NCBI GenBank assembly: GCA_022821845.1
Contig: JAJECT010000023.1
Location: 1-64,000, forward strand
Source: Rhodothermales bacterium
GTDB lineage: Bacteria > Bacteroidota > Rhodothermia > Rhodothermales > VXPQ01
Direction: 5' to 3'
DNA: 64,000 nucleotides
The notes beneath the pieces were generated by a model. It made no database searches, had not been told where the DNA came from, and saw nothing but the letters and a program-made list of their open reading frames with translations. Positions 7,792 through 15,646 of the stretch are shown in pieces. The translations under genes were made by a program, and so were the position numbers. Within the stretch, counting starts at the first letter, position 1. Each line of letters starts with the position of its first letter.

Positions 7792-9033
7792 ATGTCCATT
7801 CTGGTTCTGCTTATCGCCGCCGTGCACGCAATCCCCGTTTTGCTGGCGGCGCGCATCACGAAAAGCAGAAAAGCCGTAACGAGGGTTGCGCAAATTACAA
7901 GCATCGTCGCCATCGTAACCGGTGCCATCGTGTTTACGATCGTGGACCTGCTTGCAATATGGATAGCATGGAAATGGGTGGTATCCAGGCTGCCCGAACC
8001 GGAACCAAACCTGCATCAGGTCCAAATCCAGTCGCCGCAAAACGGCACTGGAATGTCGCGCATTTTGCCCGAACCGGCGCAACCCCGCCTCGCCTTGCAA
8101 GCGCAAAACCGCCTGCACGCAGAAGGCGCATCCCGCAATGGATTGCCGAGTGGCGCAATATTGAACGGCGTCTATACCGTGGAAGAGGAACTTGGACACG
8201 GCGGCGTGGGCATTGTGTAACAGGCAAGGCATCGGGAACTGGGACCTGTCGCCATCAAGGAATATCTGCCCGCAGAACTGGCCGTACGAGAAGGGCAATC
8301 CGTGCACCCACTGAACACAAATGCGGGCGACCTGTTCGAAGAAGGGCTGGATCGATTTCTGGACGAAGCCCGGCAACTCATCCGGTTCCGAACGCATCCG
8401 AACATCGTCTCCTGCCGGGATTTCTTTCGAGAAAACGGCACGGCCTATCTGGTCATGGACCTTGAAGAGGGCATGACGCTTTCGGCGTTGCTGTTCGCCC
8501 GCGAGGCCGAGGCGCGCTCTTTCGACAAAGAGGACCTGCTCACCGTGACGATCCCCCTGCTCGAAGGGCTGGACCAAGTGCACGAGGCCGGGGTGCTGCA
8601 TCGGGACATCAAGCCCGCCAACATATTCATTCGGCGGAAGAACAACAGCCCGGTGCTTATAGATTTCGGGGCCGCTAAACAGGAATTCGCCCTGCATAGC
8701 AAGTCGCTCGCGCCCTTCAGCCAGGGCTACGCGGCGCTTGAACAAGTGGCCGAGGGCACCTTGGGGCCCTGGACAGACATGTACGGGATCGGGGCGACGA
8801 TGTGGCGCATGGTGGCGGGTGGAAACAAACCCTTCGATCCGCCGAACCCCGTGCGGGTAGAGCGTCGCGCACACGCCGTATTTCAGGGAGAATCGGATCC
8901 GATGCCGTCGGCGCAAACGCTGGGCAAGGACAGATTTTCTCCGCATATTCTGGAGGCTATCGACCAGTGCCTGATGCTGCGGGAAGGCGACCGCGTACAG
9001 AATTGCCAGGAATTGTTGCAAAGGCTGGGGTAG
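7792..9033 (+). pseudogene. Membrane Ser/Thr protein kinase interrupted by an in-frame TAA
   Basis: A kinase of about 413 codons in one frame with a single TAA at 8218-8220. Residues 1-60 contain two hydrophobic helices (ILVLLIAAVHAIPVLL; IVAIVTGAIVFTIVDLL). A polar linker leads to the kinase fold: Gly loop GHGGVGIV, then the stop exactly where related kinases have Tyr, then VAIKEYLP (ATP lysine), HRDIKPANI (catalytic loop), DFGAAKQ (Mg-binding) and GPWTDMYGIGA. Everything after the stop is intact and undegraded, so a recent mutation, readthrough or a sequence error are all possible. The mutation is one base (TAT or TAC to TAA). Without readthrough the product lacks its catalytic part. Such kinases often pair with vWA, FHA or phosphatase genes. 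Confidence 0.8.
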
Positions 9034-9187
9034 GCTTGGAGACGCCTTGTTGCTTCATGGCCTCGGCGACCTGAAAAGCCAGTACGCGCTTTACGGCCTG
9101 TTCAGTGGTTGCCTCATAAGTACCCTCTTCCTTGAGATAATCGTCAAAGAATTGTCCAGGGGAGCCTTTCTCTATGTCGCGGGTCAT
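9034..9187 (-). pseudogene. Truncated HigA-like antitoxin
   Basis: The ATG at 9187 begins a protein whose first 51 residues fit a Xre/HigA-type antitoxin (FDDYLKEEGTYEATTEQAVK, RVLAFQVAEAMKQQGVSK). In this family a helix-turn-helix should follow GVSK. Here similarity stops at about 9035, next to the kinase stop codon, and the frame then runs antisense through the kinase. The DNA-binding domain is therefore lost. The start overlaps the end of the toxin remnant by ATGA, the usual toxin-first HigBA order. Confidence 0.65.
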
Positions 9188-9372
9188 TTCAGGCCTCTCA
9201 TTCTTTTAATCGCCAGCTGGAGATCAGATTTTGGCATCTTCCGGGATTTCTTGATAAACCCGTGAAGCAAGATCATCTCACCTTCATGGTTGCAGAACAA
9301 AATCCGGGCGATCCTGTTCCCTGGAAGGTTTGTCCGCACTTCCCAAAGCCCTCCGTGGCCCCGTATGGAACG
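9184..9372 (-). pseudogene. HigB/Gp49-like toxin remnant
   Basis: The last 62 codons read GHGGLWEVRTNLPGNRIARI, then LFCNHEGEMILLHGFIKKSR and KMPKSDLQLAIKRMRGLK. This is the C-terminal half of a RelE-superfamily HigB/Gp49-like mRNA interferase. A TGA at 9373-9375 closes the frame upstream. Another frame (EKAYQGCAYDV and onward) shows no clear continuation, so the N terminus is lost or frameshifted. Together with the truncated antitoxin this is a dead toxin-antitoxin locus at the right border of the island. Confidence 0.6.
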
Positions 9373-9477
9373 TCATAGGCGCAACCCTGGTACGCTTTCT
9401 CCAGGCGCGCCTAAACCTCTCCGGCTATACACGCCGCTGCGTTACCGGTTCCAGTAGACCCCCTCCCAAAAAAAACA

Positions 9478-10752
9478 TCACCCCGCCAACCCCTGCACCA
9501 CCGCGTCGCACACCATTTTTCCTGCATCCGTGAGGCGGAGGCAGCCGTTTCCTATCCACTCGATATACCCTTCCTGCTCAAGCGAAGCGAGCAAATCCGG
9601 CTTGTCGGACAAAATATCCCTGCCGTACGAGCGTTTCAGGCGGCGGACGTCCAGCCCGTCCGACGTGCGAAGCCGCAAAAACACATACTCGTCCGCCAGC
9701 ATCCCCAACGACAGCGCGTCCACCTCTTCTACCGGAGGCATGCGCTGCTCCACGAGCGCTTCATACTTGCGCAGATTGGCTTCGTTGCGCCAGCGGCGAG
9801 CGCCCGCGCCGGTTTTGCGGGCCGATCCGTTCTCCATAGGCGTCTGGACCGCCCCATTACTTGATCCGTTACGCGCCTCTCCCGCATCTGCGCCGGCCCG
9901 TTCCAGAGCCCCCGCCGCTTCGCCCGCCTCCCCCCGCCCATCCCACCAGAACGAATGCGCGGACGGCCCGAATCCAAGATAATTGGCGTGCCGCCAGTAG
10001 ACCTCGTTGTGCCGGGAGCGCCTGCCCGGCAAAGCGAAACTCGATATTTCGTAGTGTTCGTACCCCTGCTCCCGCATAAAATCCATCGCGAACTGAAAGC
10101 GCGCCGCGAATTCCTCGTCCGCCGCAGGCGTTACGCGCCCCTGCATCGCCATCTTGTAGAGGGGCGTGCGTTCCTCTATCGTCAGCCCGTACGCAGAGAG
10201 ATGCGGCACGCCCATCCGGGCCAGTTTCTGCACATTGGCGCACCAGTACTCTTCCGGCTGATCGGGAATGCCGAAAATAAGATCGACGGACAGGTTATCG
10301 AACCCCGCCTGCTGCGCCCGGTCTATCGCCTGCGCGGCCTGCTCCGGCGTATGGCTCCGGTTCAGAAACGTCAGGTCCGCCTCGTAAAAAGATTGCACCC
10401 CGATGCTCAACCGATCGAACCCGAAAGAACGAAGCGCGCGCAGGTAGTCGGGGTCCGCGTCGTCCGGATTCATCTCCAGCGTCGTTTCGCGCACGTCGCC
10501 GGTCTGGAAAACGCGATGGATCTCGCCGAGCAAATCGCCCAGGGCGCGGGCGGACAGCAGCGAGGGCGTGCCGCCCCCGAAATAAATGGTCTCAATGGGT
10601 TCGCGCGAACCGTATTCCGCCCCGTAATGCGCCAGTTCGGCGCGCATGGCTTCGAGAAACGGCGCCCGGGACGACCGCGTCGTCGTAAAATAGAAATCGC
10701 AGTAGATGCAGCGTTGCGCGCAAAAAGGGATATGAAGATACAGGGACGCCAC
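9478..10752 (-). CDS. hemW: Radical SAM heme chaperone/coproporphyrinogen III oxidase-like protein HemW
   Basis: A 424-residue HemW-family protein. The radical SAM cluster motif is CAQRCIYCDF (Cx3CxxC) near residue 11, which favours the HemW branch. GGGTPS follows near 75, and HNEVYWRHANYLGFGPSAHS shows the HNxxYW motif typical of HemW rather than true HemN. HemW binds heme and delivers it to respiratory enzymes; many entries are still named coproporphyrinogen oxidase. Residues about 268-320 form an Ala/Gly/Glu-rich low-complexity linker that normal HemW lacks, followed by the C-terminal winged-helix domain (DGLDVRRLKRSYG). It starts immediately after the stop of the upstream outer-membrane gene on the same strand. 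Confidence 0.9.
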   Translation of the reverse strand: MASLYLHIPFCAQRCIYCDFYFTTTRSSRAPFLEAMRAELAHYGAEYGSREPIETIYFGGGTPSLLSARALGDLLGEIHRVFQTGDVRETTLEMNPDDADPDYLRALRSFGFDRLSIGVQSFYEADLTFLNRSHTPEQAAQAIDRAQQAGFDNLSVDLIFGIPDQPEEYWCANVQKLARMGVPHLSAYGLTIEERTPLYKMAMQGRVTPAADEEFAARFQFAMDFMREQGYEHYEISSFALPGRRSRHNEVYWRHANYLGFGPSAHSFWWDGRGEAGEAAGALERAGADAGEARNGSSNGAVQTPMENGSARKTGAGARRWRNEANLRKYEALVEQRMPPVEEVDALSLGMLADEYVFLRLRTSDGLDVRRLKRSYGRDILSDKPDLLASLEQEGYIEWIGNGCLRLTDAGKMVCDAVVQGLAG

Positions 10753-11274
10753 TCAGAAGATGAGGCCAATCCGAAAAGGCGCCAAAAAGCCCAGCCTGTC
10801 GCTGCCGATGATAAGCGTGGGACTTATTTCGTAGAACATGGCGGATTCCCCGAAACCATGCACCCGCCCGACCCCGATATGAATGGTGGGGCCGCTCAAG
10901 TCCTTGTTCCCTGCAAGCGGAAGGTACCCCCCCATTCCGAAAAAGAAATACGTGGCGCGCAACCGGCTGGGAGGCGGCGTAATAATGAGCGAAATCTGCG
11001 GATCGAAGAGATAATCGGCGCCTTTCCACCCCTCGAACACAAATCCAGTGAGTCCGAGCTCCAGCGCAGTGGAGATGTCCGCGTTAATCGGGATGGCGGC
11101 CCGCCCCCGAAAACCCATGCCCACGCCGTGCTCGGTGCTGTACAGGGTATTCAGGCTAATTCCGAATTGGGAGTTCCTGGCCGGGGCCTCGTCCTGCGCG
11201 CGCGCGAGCGGGACCGCGGCCTGGACAATGAGCGCCAGGAAGGCGAATGCGAGAGAAAAACGAATGATTTTCAT
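10753..11274 (-). CDS. Putative small outer-membrane beta-barrel protein
   Basis: A 173-residue protein with a clear signal peptide (hydrophobic residues 5-22, cleavage after ARA). The mature part has alternating beta-strand patterns (FGISLNTLYSTEHGVGMGFRG; LRATYFFFGMGGYLPLAG) and ends in Phe (FRIGLIF), a usual signal for barrel assembly. No specific family is recognised. Its stop directly abuts the hemW start, suggesting co-transcription, and it is divergent from etfB. Confidence 0.6.
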   Translation of the reverse strand: MKIIRFSLAFAFLALIVQAAVPLARAQDEAPARNSQFGISLNTLYSTEHGVGMGFRGRAAIPINADISTALELGLTGFVFEGWKGADYLFDPQISLIITPPPSRLRATYFFFGMGGYLPLAGNKDLSGPTIHIGVGRVHGFGESAMFYEISPTLIIGSDRLGFLAPFRIGLIF

Positions 11275-11380
11275 GGATCAAGCGGCGTAGCGGGCTACAT
11301 GAACAGGCATAAGCACAGGCATAATACGAACACGAGACGATTCTCGTCGTTCATGGGATACTCCACGAAAGATAGCAGAT

Positions 11381-12160
11381 ATGAAGTTCATTGTTTGCAT
11401 CAAACAAGTGCCCGACGTGACGTCGCTGTTGCGCGTCGAGAACGGGCGCATCGATACGAGCGCGGGGCGCATGGCGCTGAATGCGTTCGACGCCTCGGCG
11501 GCGGAAGGCGCGATCGCCTTTGCCGAACGCTGCGGCGGAGAAGTGCATGTCGTGCTGGCGGGCCCGCCCGAAGCCGAGGGAGCGCTGCGCAAGGCGCTGG
11601 CTATGGGGGCGGCGGCGGGCGTTCGCCTTCAGGTCCGGGAGGGCGACGCGCCTCCCGTCGGACAGGCTTGCGCGCAGATGCTTGCGGATCATTTAAGGAC
11701 GGAAACGTTCGATGCGATTCTGTGCGGCAAGCAGGCGCAGGATACCGACGCCGGGGTAACGCCCGCCATGCTGGCCGCATTGCTGGGTTTGCCCTTCGTC
11801 GGAAACGCCATTGCGCTGGAGCCGGACCCGGACGGACGCAGCGACAACCACCTGCTGGTCACCCGGCAGGCGGACGCGCGCCAGGAAATTACGCGGATAC
11901 AAACGCCCTGCGTCGTCTCCTGCTCCAACAATATGTGCGACCCGCGCATTCCAAACATACGAAGCGTCATGGCGGCGCGCAAAAAACCAATCCGTACGAA
12001 AATCATGGAAACGCCCGTCGGATTGCCCGCCCTCGCGGTACAACGCTACGAACCCATGCCGGGCCGCCCGCCGGCGCGCATGGTGGACGAACCATGGGAC
12101 GAAGCGCTCGACGTCCTGGCCCCCTATGTAAAGATACCAAGCGGTTCGCCCGCGCCATAG
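11381..12160 (+). CDS. etfB: Electron transfer flavoprotein subunit beta
   Basis: A 259-residue ETF beta subunit that binds AMP and, with EtfA, carries electrons from acyl-CoA and other flavin dehydrogenases to the quinone pool. It starts MKFIVCIKQVPDV, the family N terminus. It contains an adenine-nucleotide-binding core (ILCGKQAQDTDAGVTPAMLA) and a recognition-loop-like LLVTRQADARQEI. Only one base separates it from etfA, so the two are translated together. No ETF:quinone oxidoreductase or acyl-CoA dehydrogenase is adjacent. Confidence 0.93.
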   Translation: MKFIVCIKQVPDVTSLLRVENGRIDTSAGRMALNAFDASAAEGAIAFAERCGGEVHVVLAGPPEAEGALRKALAMGAAAGVRLQVREGDAPPVGQACAQMLADHLRTETFDAILCGKQAQDTDAGVTPAMLAALLGLPFVGNAIALEPDPDGRSDNHLLVTRQADARQEITRIQTPCVVSCSNNMCDPRIPNIRSVMAARKKPIRTKIMETPVGLPALAVQRYEPMPGRPPARMVDEPWDEALDVLAPYVKIPSGSPAP

Positions 12161-12161
12161 C

Positions 12162-13154
12162 ATGGCCCGCCTCCTTGTTTTCGTCGAAATTCGGAAAAGG
12201 CACATCACGCGCCCGTCGCTGGAAGCCCTGTCCCGGTGCCGGGAAATCGGCGGAAAAAGCGTGGCCGCCGCCATCGCGTCCGACGCGCCCGCCGCCTCGT
12301 TCGAAGCATTGGCCCGCTACGGGATAGAAGAGGCGTTCGTCGCGACCGACCCGGTGTTTGCGCCGGACAGCAGCATTCCGCAGGGCGCCCCCCTCGCCGC
12401 CGCGCTGGTCCGCATCGCCGAACAGGCTGCCCCCGACGTCGTCGTGCTTCCCTCCGGGGAGACCGCGCGGGAAATCCTCGGCGCGCTGGCCGTGCGCATG
12501 GCGGCCCCCGCCCTCCCCGACGTATCCCGATTTGACGTGTTCGAGGGCGGCGTGGAAGCCGCGCGTCCCGTCTTCACAGCCGGATTCATGGCCCGCGTAC
12601 GGGCAGAAGGCGCGCCCGTGCTCGTCTCGCTGCGCGGCGGTTCGTACGCCGCCTCGGAACATCCGGCCGCGTCTCCCTTGCGCATCCGGGACGTGCCCTT
12701 CGCCTTCGACGAGAAACAGTCCAGAACAACGCTCCACAAGGTGTCGGCGGGGACTTCCGGGGGCGTCGACCTGGCCGAAGCCGCCGTCGTGGTGGCCGCC
12801 GGGCGCGGGGTGCGGGACGAACAAGGCAAACGCCTGATCGAAGAACTTGCGGCGCTGCTCGGAGCCGCCGTCGGGGCGTCGCGCGGGGCCATCGAAGCCG
12901 GGCTGTTCCCCGCCGCTTCGCTGATCGGGCAAACCGGCAAAACCGTTTCGCCGGACGTATACGTTGCGGTGGGTATTTCAGGCGCCCTGCAACATGTGGC
13001 GGGGATGGCGGACAGCCGCACGATCATCGCCGTCAACAAGGACCCCGACGCGCCCGTTTTTCGCCACGCCACCTACGGAATCGCAGGCGACCTGTACGAA
13101 ATTTTGCCCGCCTGGATCAAGGCGCTAAAGAAAAAAGCCGCCGCAAGCAAATAA
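12162..13154 (+). CDS. etfA: Electron transfer flavoprotein subunit alpha
   Basis: A 330-residue ETF alpha subunit that binds FAD. The C-terminal FAD domain is clear: VVVAAGRGVRD, then GLFPAASLIGQTGKTVSPDVYVAVGISGALQH with the conserved GQTGK.V.P..Y.A.GISGA.QH pattern, and IIAVNKDPDAPVF.ATYGIAGD. The N-terminal half has the usual ETF alpha/beta fold. It follows etfB with a one-base gap. The soluble heterodimer acts in the cytoplasm and links fatty-acid or amino-acid oxidation to respiration. Confidence 0.93.
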   Translation: MARLLVFVEIRKRHITRPSLEALSRCREIGGKSVAAAIASDAPAASFEALARYGIEEAFVATDPVFAPDSSIPQGAPLAAALVRIAEQAAPDVVVLPSGETAREILGALAVRMAAPALPDVSRFDVFEGGVEAARPVFTAGFMARVRAEGAPVLVSLRGGSYAASEHPAASPLRIRDVPFAFDEKQSRTTLHKVSAGTSGGVDLAEAAVVVAAGRGVRDEQGKRLIEELAALLGAAVGASRGAIEAGLFPAASLIGQTGKTVSPDVYVAVGISGALQHVAGMADSRTIIAVNKDPDAPVFRHATYGIAGDLYEILPAWIKALKKKAAASK

Positions 13155-13169
13155 CGCCATAGAAAGAAA

Positions 13170-13194
13170 CGACAGGGCGCATATAGCCCCGTCG
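13170..13194 (+). terminator. Candidate terminator after etfA
   Basis: CGACAGGGC and GCCCCGTCG can pair with one mismatch around a 7-base loop, and CCTTTCCC follows. It is 15 bases past the etfA stop. The T run is weak, so this is tentative. Confidence 0.35.
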
Positions 13195-13215
13195 CCTTTC
13201 CCGGAATATATTTAT

Positions 13216-13470
13216 GGATACTCTGATCAAAACCACTTCGCTCAGCGCGTCGCTACTGCCCGCCAAAGAACGTCATGCCCGGATCATTGAAATCAGCAGA
13301 AAACACCGTAGATTCGGTATGTCTTGGACGCGACGCGCCCTTCGGGAGGCTGCGAGGGGCACGCTGGCTGTGTCATTCCTCATTACGTGGGGCCTGCCAC
13401 GCTGCTTCGTCATTCCTTGCCAGCGCACCCCTCGCAGCCTCTGAGCTTCGTGGATTTAATCAGAGTATCC
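13216..13470. repeat. MITE-like element with inverted ends (full copy)
   Basis: The 255-bp element starts GGATACTCTGATCAAA and ends TTTAATCAGAGTATCC, which is an inverted terminal repeat with one mismatch. An inner inverted repeat pairs CTGCGAGGGGCACGCTGG near 13350 with CCAGCGCACCCCTCGCAG near 13425. No transposase is encoded. Partial copies occur at 25330-25432 (right half, inverted) and 45982-46022 (left end, inverted). This explains most of the 395-base gap between etfA and the next gene. Confidence 0.75.
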
Positions 13471-13549
13471 TTATCGTAATATATCCCGATATATTCTGGA
13501 CCGTACGTCTGCAACCCCTTGGCTTGTAGCAAGGAATTGCATGCAAAAC

Positions 13550-13891
13550 TTACGCCGCGCCGGCCTTCTTGCGCTTCCGGCGAGGCGGCTTGGTGGCGCT
13601 CAGGGACACATACGCGCGGAAGACCTTCGGTTGGTCCGTCTTGCGCGCAGAAATCCTGAAATATCTGCCCGGCTTTTCCGCATGGCGCTCAAGCCAGGAA
13701 CGCAAATTGGTCACGTCCGTCGCGGAACACGGCTCAATGCGCAAAACCTGCTCGCCTTTAAGGGCGTCGATATGCTTCATGAGCGGTACGAACTTGGAAA
13801 CGCGCCCGGCGGGCGTCGGCGTTTTGGCGCGAAGTTTGGCCAAAAGCGCTTCGGCTTCGTCCTTGTAGATCGTGGTTGTGTAGAATGCCAT
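13550..13891 (-). CDS. Small basic protein of unknown function, paralogue of its upstream neighbour
   Basis: About 113 residues starting MAFYTTTIYKDEAEALLAK; a longer start at 13957 adds 22 unrelated residues. The protein ends in a Lys/Arg tail (KPPRRKRKKAGAA), suggesting nucleic-acid contact. The core RVSKFVPLMKHIDALKGEQV, LRIEP, VTNLRSWLERH and RYFRISARK aligns position by position with the 96-residue protein encoded just upstream, so the two are likely a tandem duplication. No known family is recognised. It is followed by the MITE. Confidence 0.55.
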   Translation of the reverse strand: MAFYTTTIYKDEAEALLAKLRAKTPTPAGRVSKFVPLMKHIDALKGEQVLRIEPCSATDVTNLRSWLERHAEKPGRYFRISARKTDQPKVFRAYVSLSATKPPRRKRKKAGAA

Positions 13892-13974
13892 AAGGAATGG
13901 ATGGTTCTTGCAATAAGGAGTAGATGTCTGCGCGCGAGGCGGCGGTACATGCGACAAGGCCCGCCGCGGCCCCG

Positions 13975-14265
13975 TCAGGCAGCGAGAAAGATGAATCCGG
14001 TGAACGTTCCGGCTTTGCCGGTGGACGCCGTCTTGAGCACGTATTTGCTCTCAAAGTTTTTCCGAAGATACTGGCGCAAAGGCTGCACTTCCTTCTTGTC
14101 CAGCTTGAGTTTGATCACCGTATCTCCGGTCAGGCGCCGCACCGAGCGCCCGATAGAGTCGTACTTGGACGTTCGACCCGACCGCCCGCCGCCGGAAATT
14201 TCCGTACGGAATTTTTCGGGAGATAAAACTTCGACAAAAAACTGACCGGCTTTTTTCTTGGCCAT
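13975..14265 (-). CDS. Small protein of unknown function, paralogue of its downstream neighbour
   Basis: A 96-residue, Lys/Arg-rich protein beginning MAKKKAGQFFVEVLSPEKF. The core RTSKYDSIGRSVRRLTGDTV, IKLKL, VQPLRQYLRKN and KYVLKTASTGKAG matches the neighbouring 113-residue protein in order and spacing (RxSK, a hydrophobic helix, G-[DE]-x-V, LR-x-[WY]-L, [KR]Y). Both lie on the minus strand in succession. The function is unknown; the basic character and small size would suit a nucleic-acid-associated protein or regulator. Confidence 0.6.
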   Translation of the reverse strand: MAKKKAGQFFVEVLSPEKFRTEISGGGRSGRTSKYDSIGRSVRRLTGDTVIKLKLDKKEVQPLRQYLRKNFESKYVLKTASTGKAGTFTGFIFLAA

Positions 14266-14665
14266 TGTTTACGCGGTACCGTTTTGATGAGTGATAGCGA
14301 TGTTATCGTGAACCCTCTGGAAGGCATACGCTCCGCAGGCAGGTCATAATCCGGGAAAATCCCGGCACAGCGCATGAGTATACATAATGCAACACAAATA
14401 CACAAGGCAATACATTGTAAAGTATATAATTTTTTTCTGCATACGCCCTTCCTTGTCCGCCGCGCTCCCTGTGGATACGCGGGGATCCTCTGATATTTAT
14501 TCCTGTAGGATACGCTCGCGAAGTCCGCAAGGCGTTCCGGCGCCGTGGCCGAAACGGGGCCGCCTCGCCGCAGCCGCAAACCAGCCGCCTCGCCGCCCGC
14601 CTCGAAAAAATCGCCTTGCGCGCTTTTCGCGCTTACGCTCATACGTCTTCCGTCCGCTGCGCCCC
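14266..14665. other. Divergent intergenic region of about 400 bases
   Basis: It lies between the minus-strand small-protein pair and the plus-strand DUF192 gene. It contains a short perfect hairpin CCGGGA-AAA-TCCCGG at 14351-14365 without a T tract, and an AT-rich patch at about 14385-14435 (TAAAGTATATAATTTTTT) that may hold promoters for either side. I see no gene; open frames here continue into DUF192 without protein-like character. Confidence 0.4.
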
Positions 14666-15172
14666 ATGCGATATATATGCCTTCTCCTGCTGGTCGCCAC
14701 GCTTGCGGCGTGCGGCGGCGACCCCGCTTCCCGCGCCACGCAGCGCGCAGACGACGCCTTCCCCGATATCCCCTTCCGGGACGACGGCGACCTGACGTTC
14801 TTCCAGGGCGACACGGAAATATTGACCATCGACATCGAAATCGCCGAGTCGGACTCCGAGCGCGCGCGCGGACTCATGCAACGCCCCTCCTTGCCCGAAA
14901 AAAGCGGCATGCTGTTCCTTTTCGAGCAGGAAGCCATGCAAACGTTTTACATGGCGAACACGCCGCTTGCGCTGGACCTCCTGTTCGTGGACCGCGATTC
15001 CATGGTCATCGATATAGACAAATACAACCGTCCCTTCACCTCCACGCTCATTCGCTCGGATGCGCCGGCGCAGTACGTGATCGAAGTGCCCGCCGGGTTC
15101 GCGGATATCTACGGCCTACTCGAAGGCGAACGCGTCCATTGGACCCGGCGCGAGGCGGGCTCCGACGGATAA
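14666..15172 (+). CDS. DUF192-family lipoprotein
   Basis: A 168-residue protein. The first residues MRYICLLLLVATLAACGG form a lipoprotein signal with lipobox LAAC. The rest is a DUF192 domain: DIEIAESDSERARGLMQR, then MLFLFEQEAMQTFYMANTP, LDLLFVDRD, and the C-terminal YVIEVPAGF. DUF192 proteins are small exported or periplasmic beta proteins of unclear biochemical role. The start was chosen at the ATG giving the signal peptide; frames further upstream are arginine-rich and not protein-like. It is convergent with the A-type carrier gene. Confidence 0.8.
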   Translation: MRYICLLLLVATLAACGGDPASRATQRADDAFPDIPFRDDGDLTFFQGDTEILTIDIEIAESDSERARGLMQRPSLPEKSGMLFLFEQEAMQTFYMANTPLALDLLFVDRDSMVIDIDKYNRPFTSTLIRSDAPAQYVIEVPAGFADIYGLLEGERVHWTRREAGSDG

Positions 15173-15179
15173 CAAGCGC

Positions 15180-15515
15180 CTACAGCCCGAAGCTTTCGCC
15201 GCAGGCGCAGGTCCGGGCCGCTTGCGGATTGGCGAAATGAAACCCGCTCCCTTCAAGACCATCCGTGAAATCCAGTTCCGAGCCGTCGAGACACGCGGCG
15301 CTGCGGCGGTCAAGCACGACGGATAACCCGTCCGCCTCGATCAATTCGTCGTCGGCCCGGCGAACCGTATCCCAGCCGAGGTCGTAGGTAAGGCCCGAAC
15401 AGCCTCCGGGCGCGACGGCAAGGCGAAGCATGGTTTCGGACAAATTCACGCCCTCGCCTGCGGCAACCGCAAGCAGCTGCTTCAGGGCGCGCTCGGTAAT
15501 GCGTATGGATTCCAT
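15180..15515 (-). CDS. A-type iron-sulfur carrier (HesB/IscA/SufA family)
   Basis: A 111-residue Fe-S carrier. It contains ITERALKQLLAVA, the first conserved cysteine in APGGCSGLTYDL near residue 39, and the C-terminal pair in CACGESFGL near 104-106. These three cysteines hold a transient cluster for transfer to apoproteins. It is divergent from the suf operon with a short shared promoter region, consistent with joint use. It could be SufA or ErpA-like; I do not assign a subtype. Confidence 0.88.
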   Translation of the reverse strand: MESIRITERALKQLLAVAAGEGVNLSETMLRLAVAPGGCSGLTYDLGWDTVRRADDELIEADGLSVVLDRRSAACLDGSELDFTDGLEGSGFHFANPQAARTCACGESFGL

Positions 15516-15580
15516 AGGAAGAAAAAAGAAAGGTTCTCGTAGCGCCCGGCGAAAACAGGAACGAAAAGCCGCCGCTTCGG

Positions 15581-15590
15581 TTGCATACCT
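15581..15590 (+). promoter_or_regulatory. TTGCATACCT element upstream of sufB
   Basis: The decamer is repeated exactly at 17161-17170 upstream of sufC. Here TATCTTTC follows 11 bases later, loosely like the Bacteroidota -7 box (TAnnTTTG), so TTG could be part of a -33 box. It could be a promoter element or a shared regulator site; no regulator is known. Confidence 0.3.
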
Positions 15591-15646
15591 GCCTTATTTT
15601 TTATCTTTCCCGCGCGCGTTGCGCACACGCTTTTTTCCCACTGCCC

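Noticed and set aside
9955-12327. Long plus-strand open frame antisense to hemW and the barrel gene
   Set aside because: Arginine-rich shadow of GC-rich genes; no known domain and opposite to two clear genes.
13214-13444. Small open frame inside the MITE
   Set aside because: No protein-like features; it lies within the non-coding repeat, and the partial copies do not preserve it.
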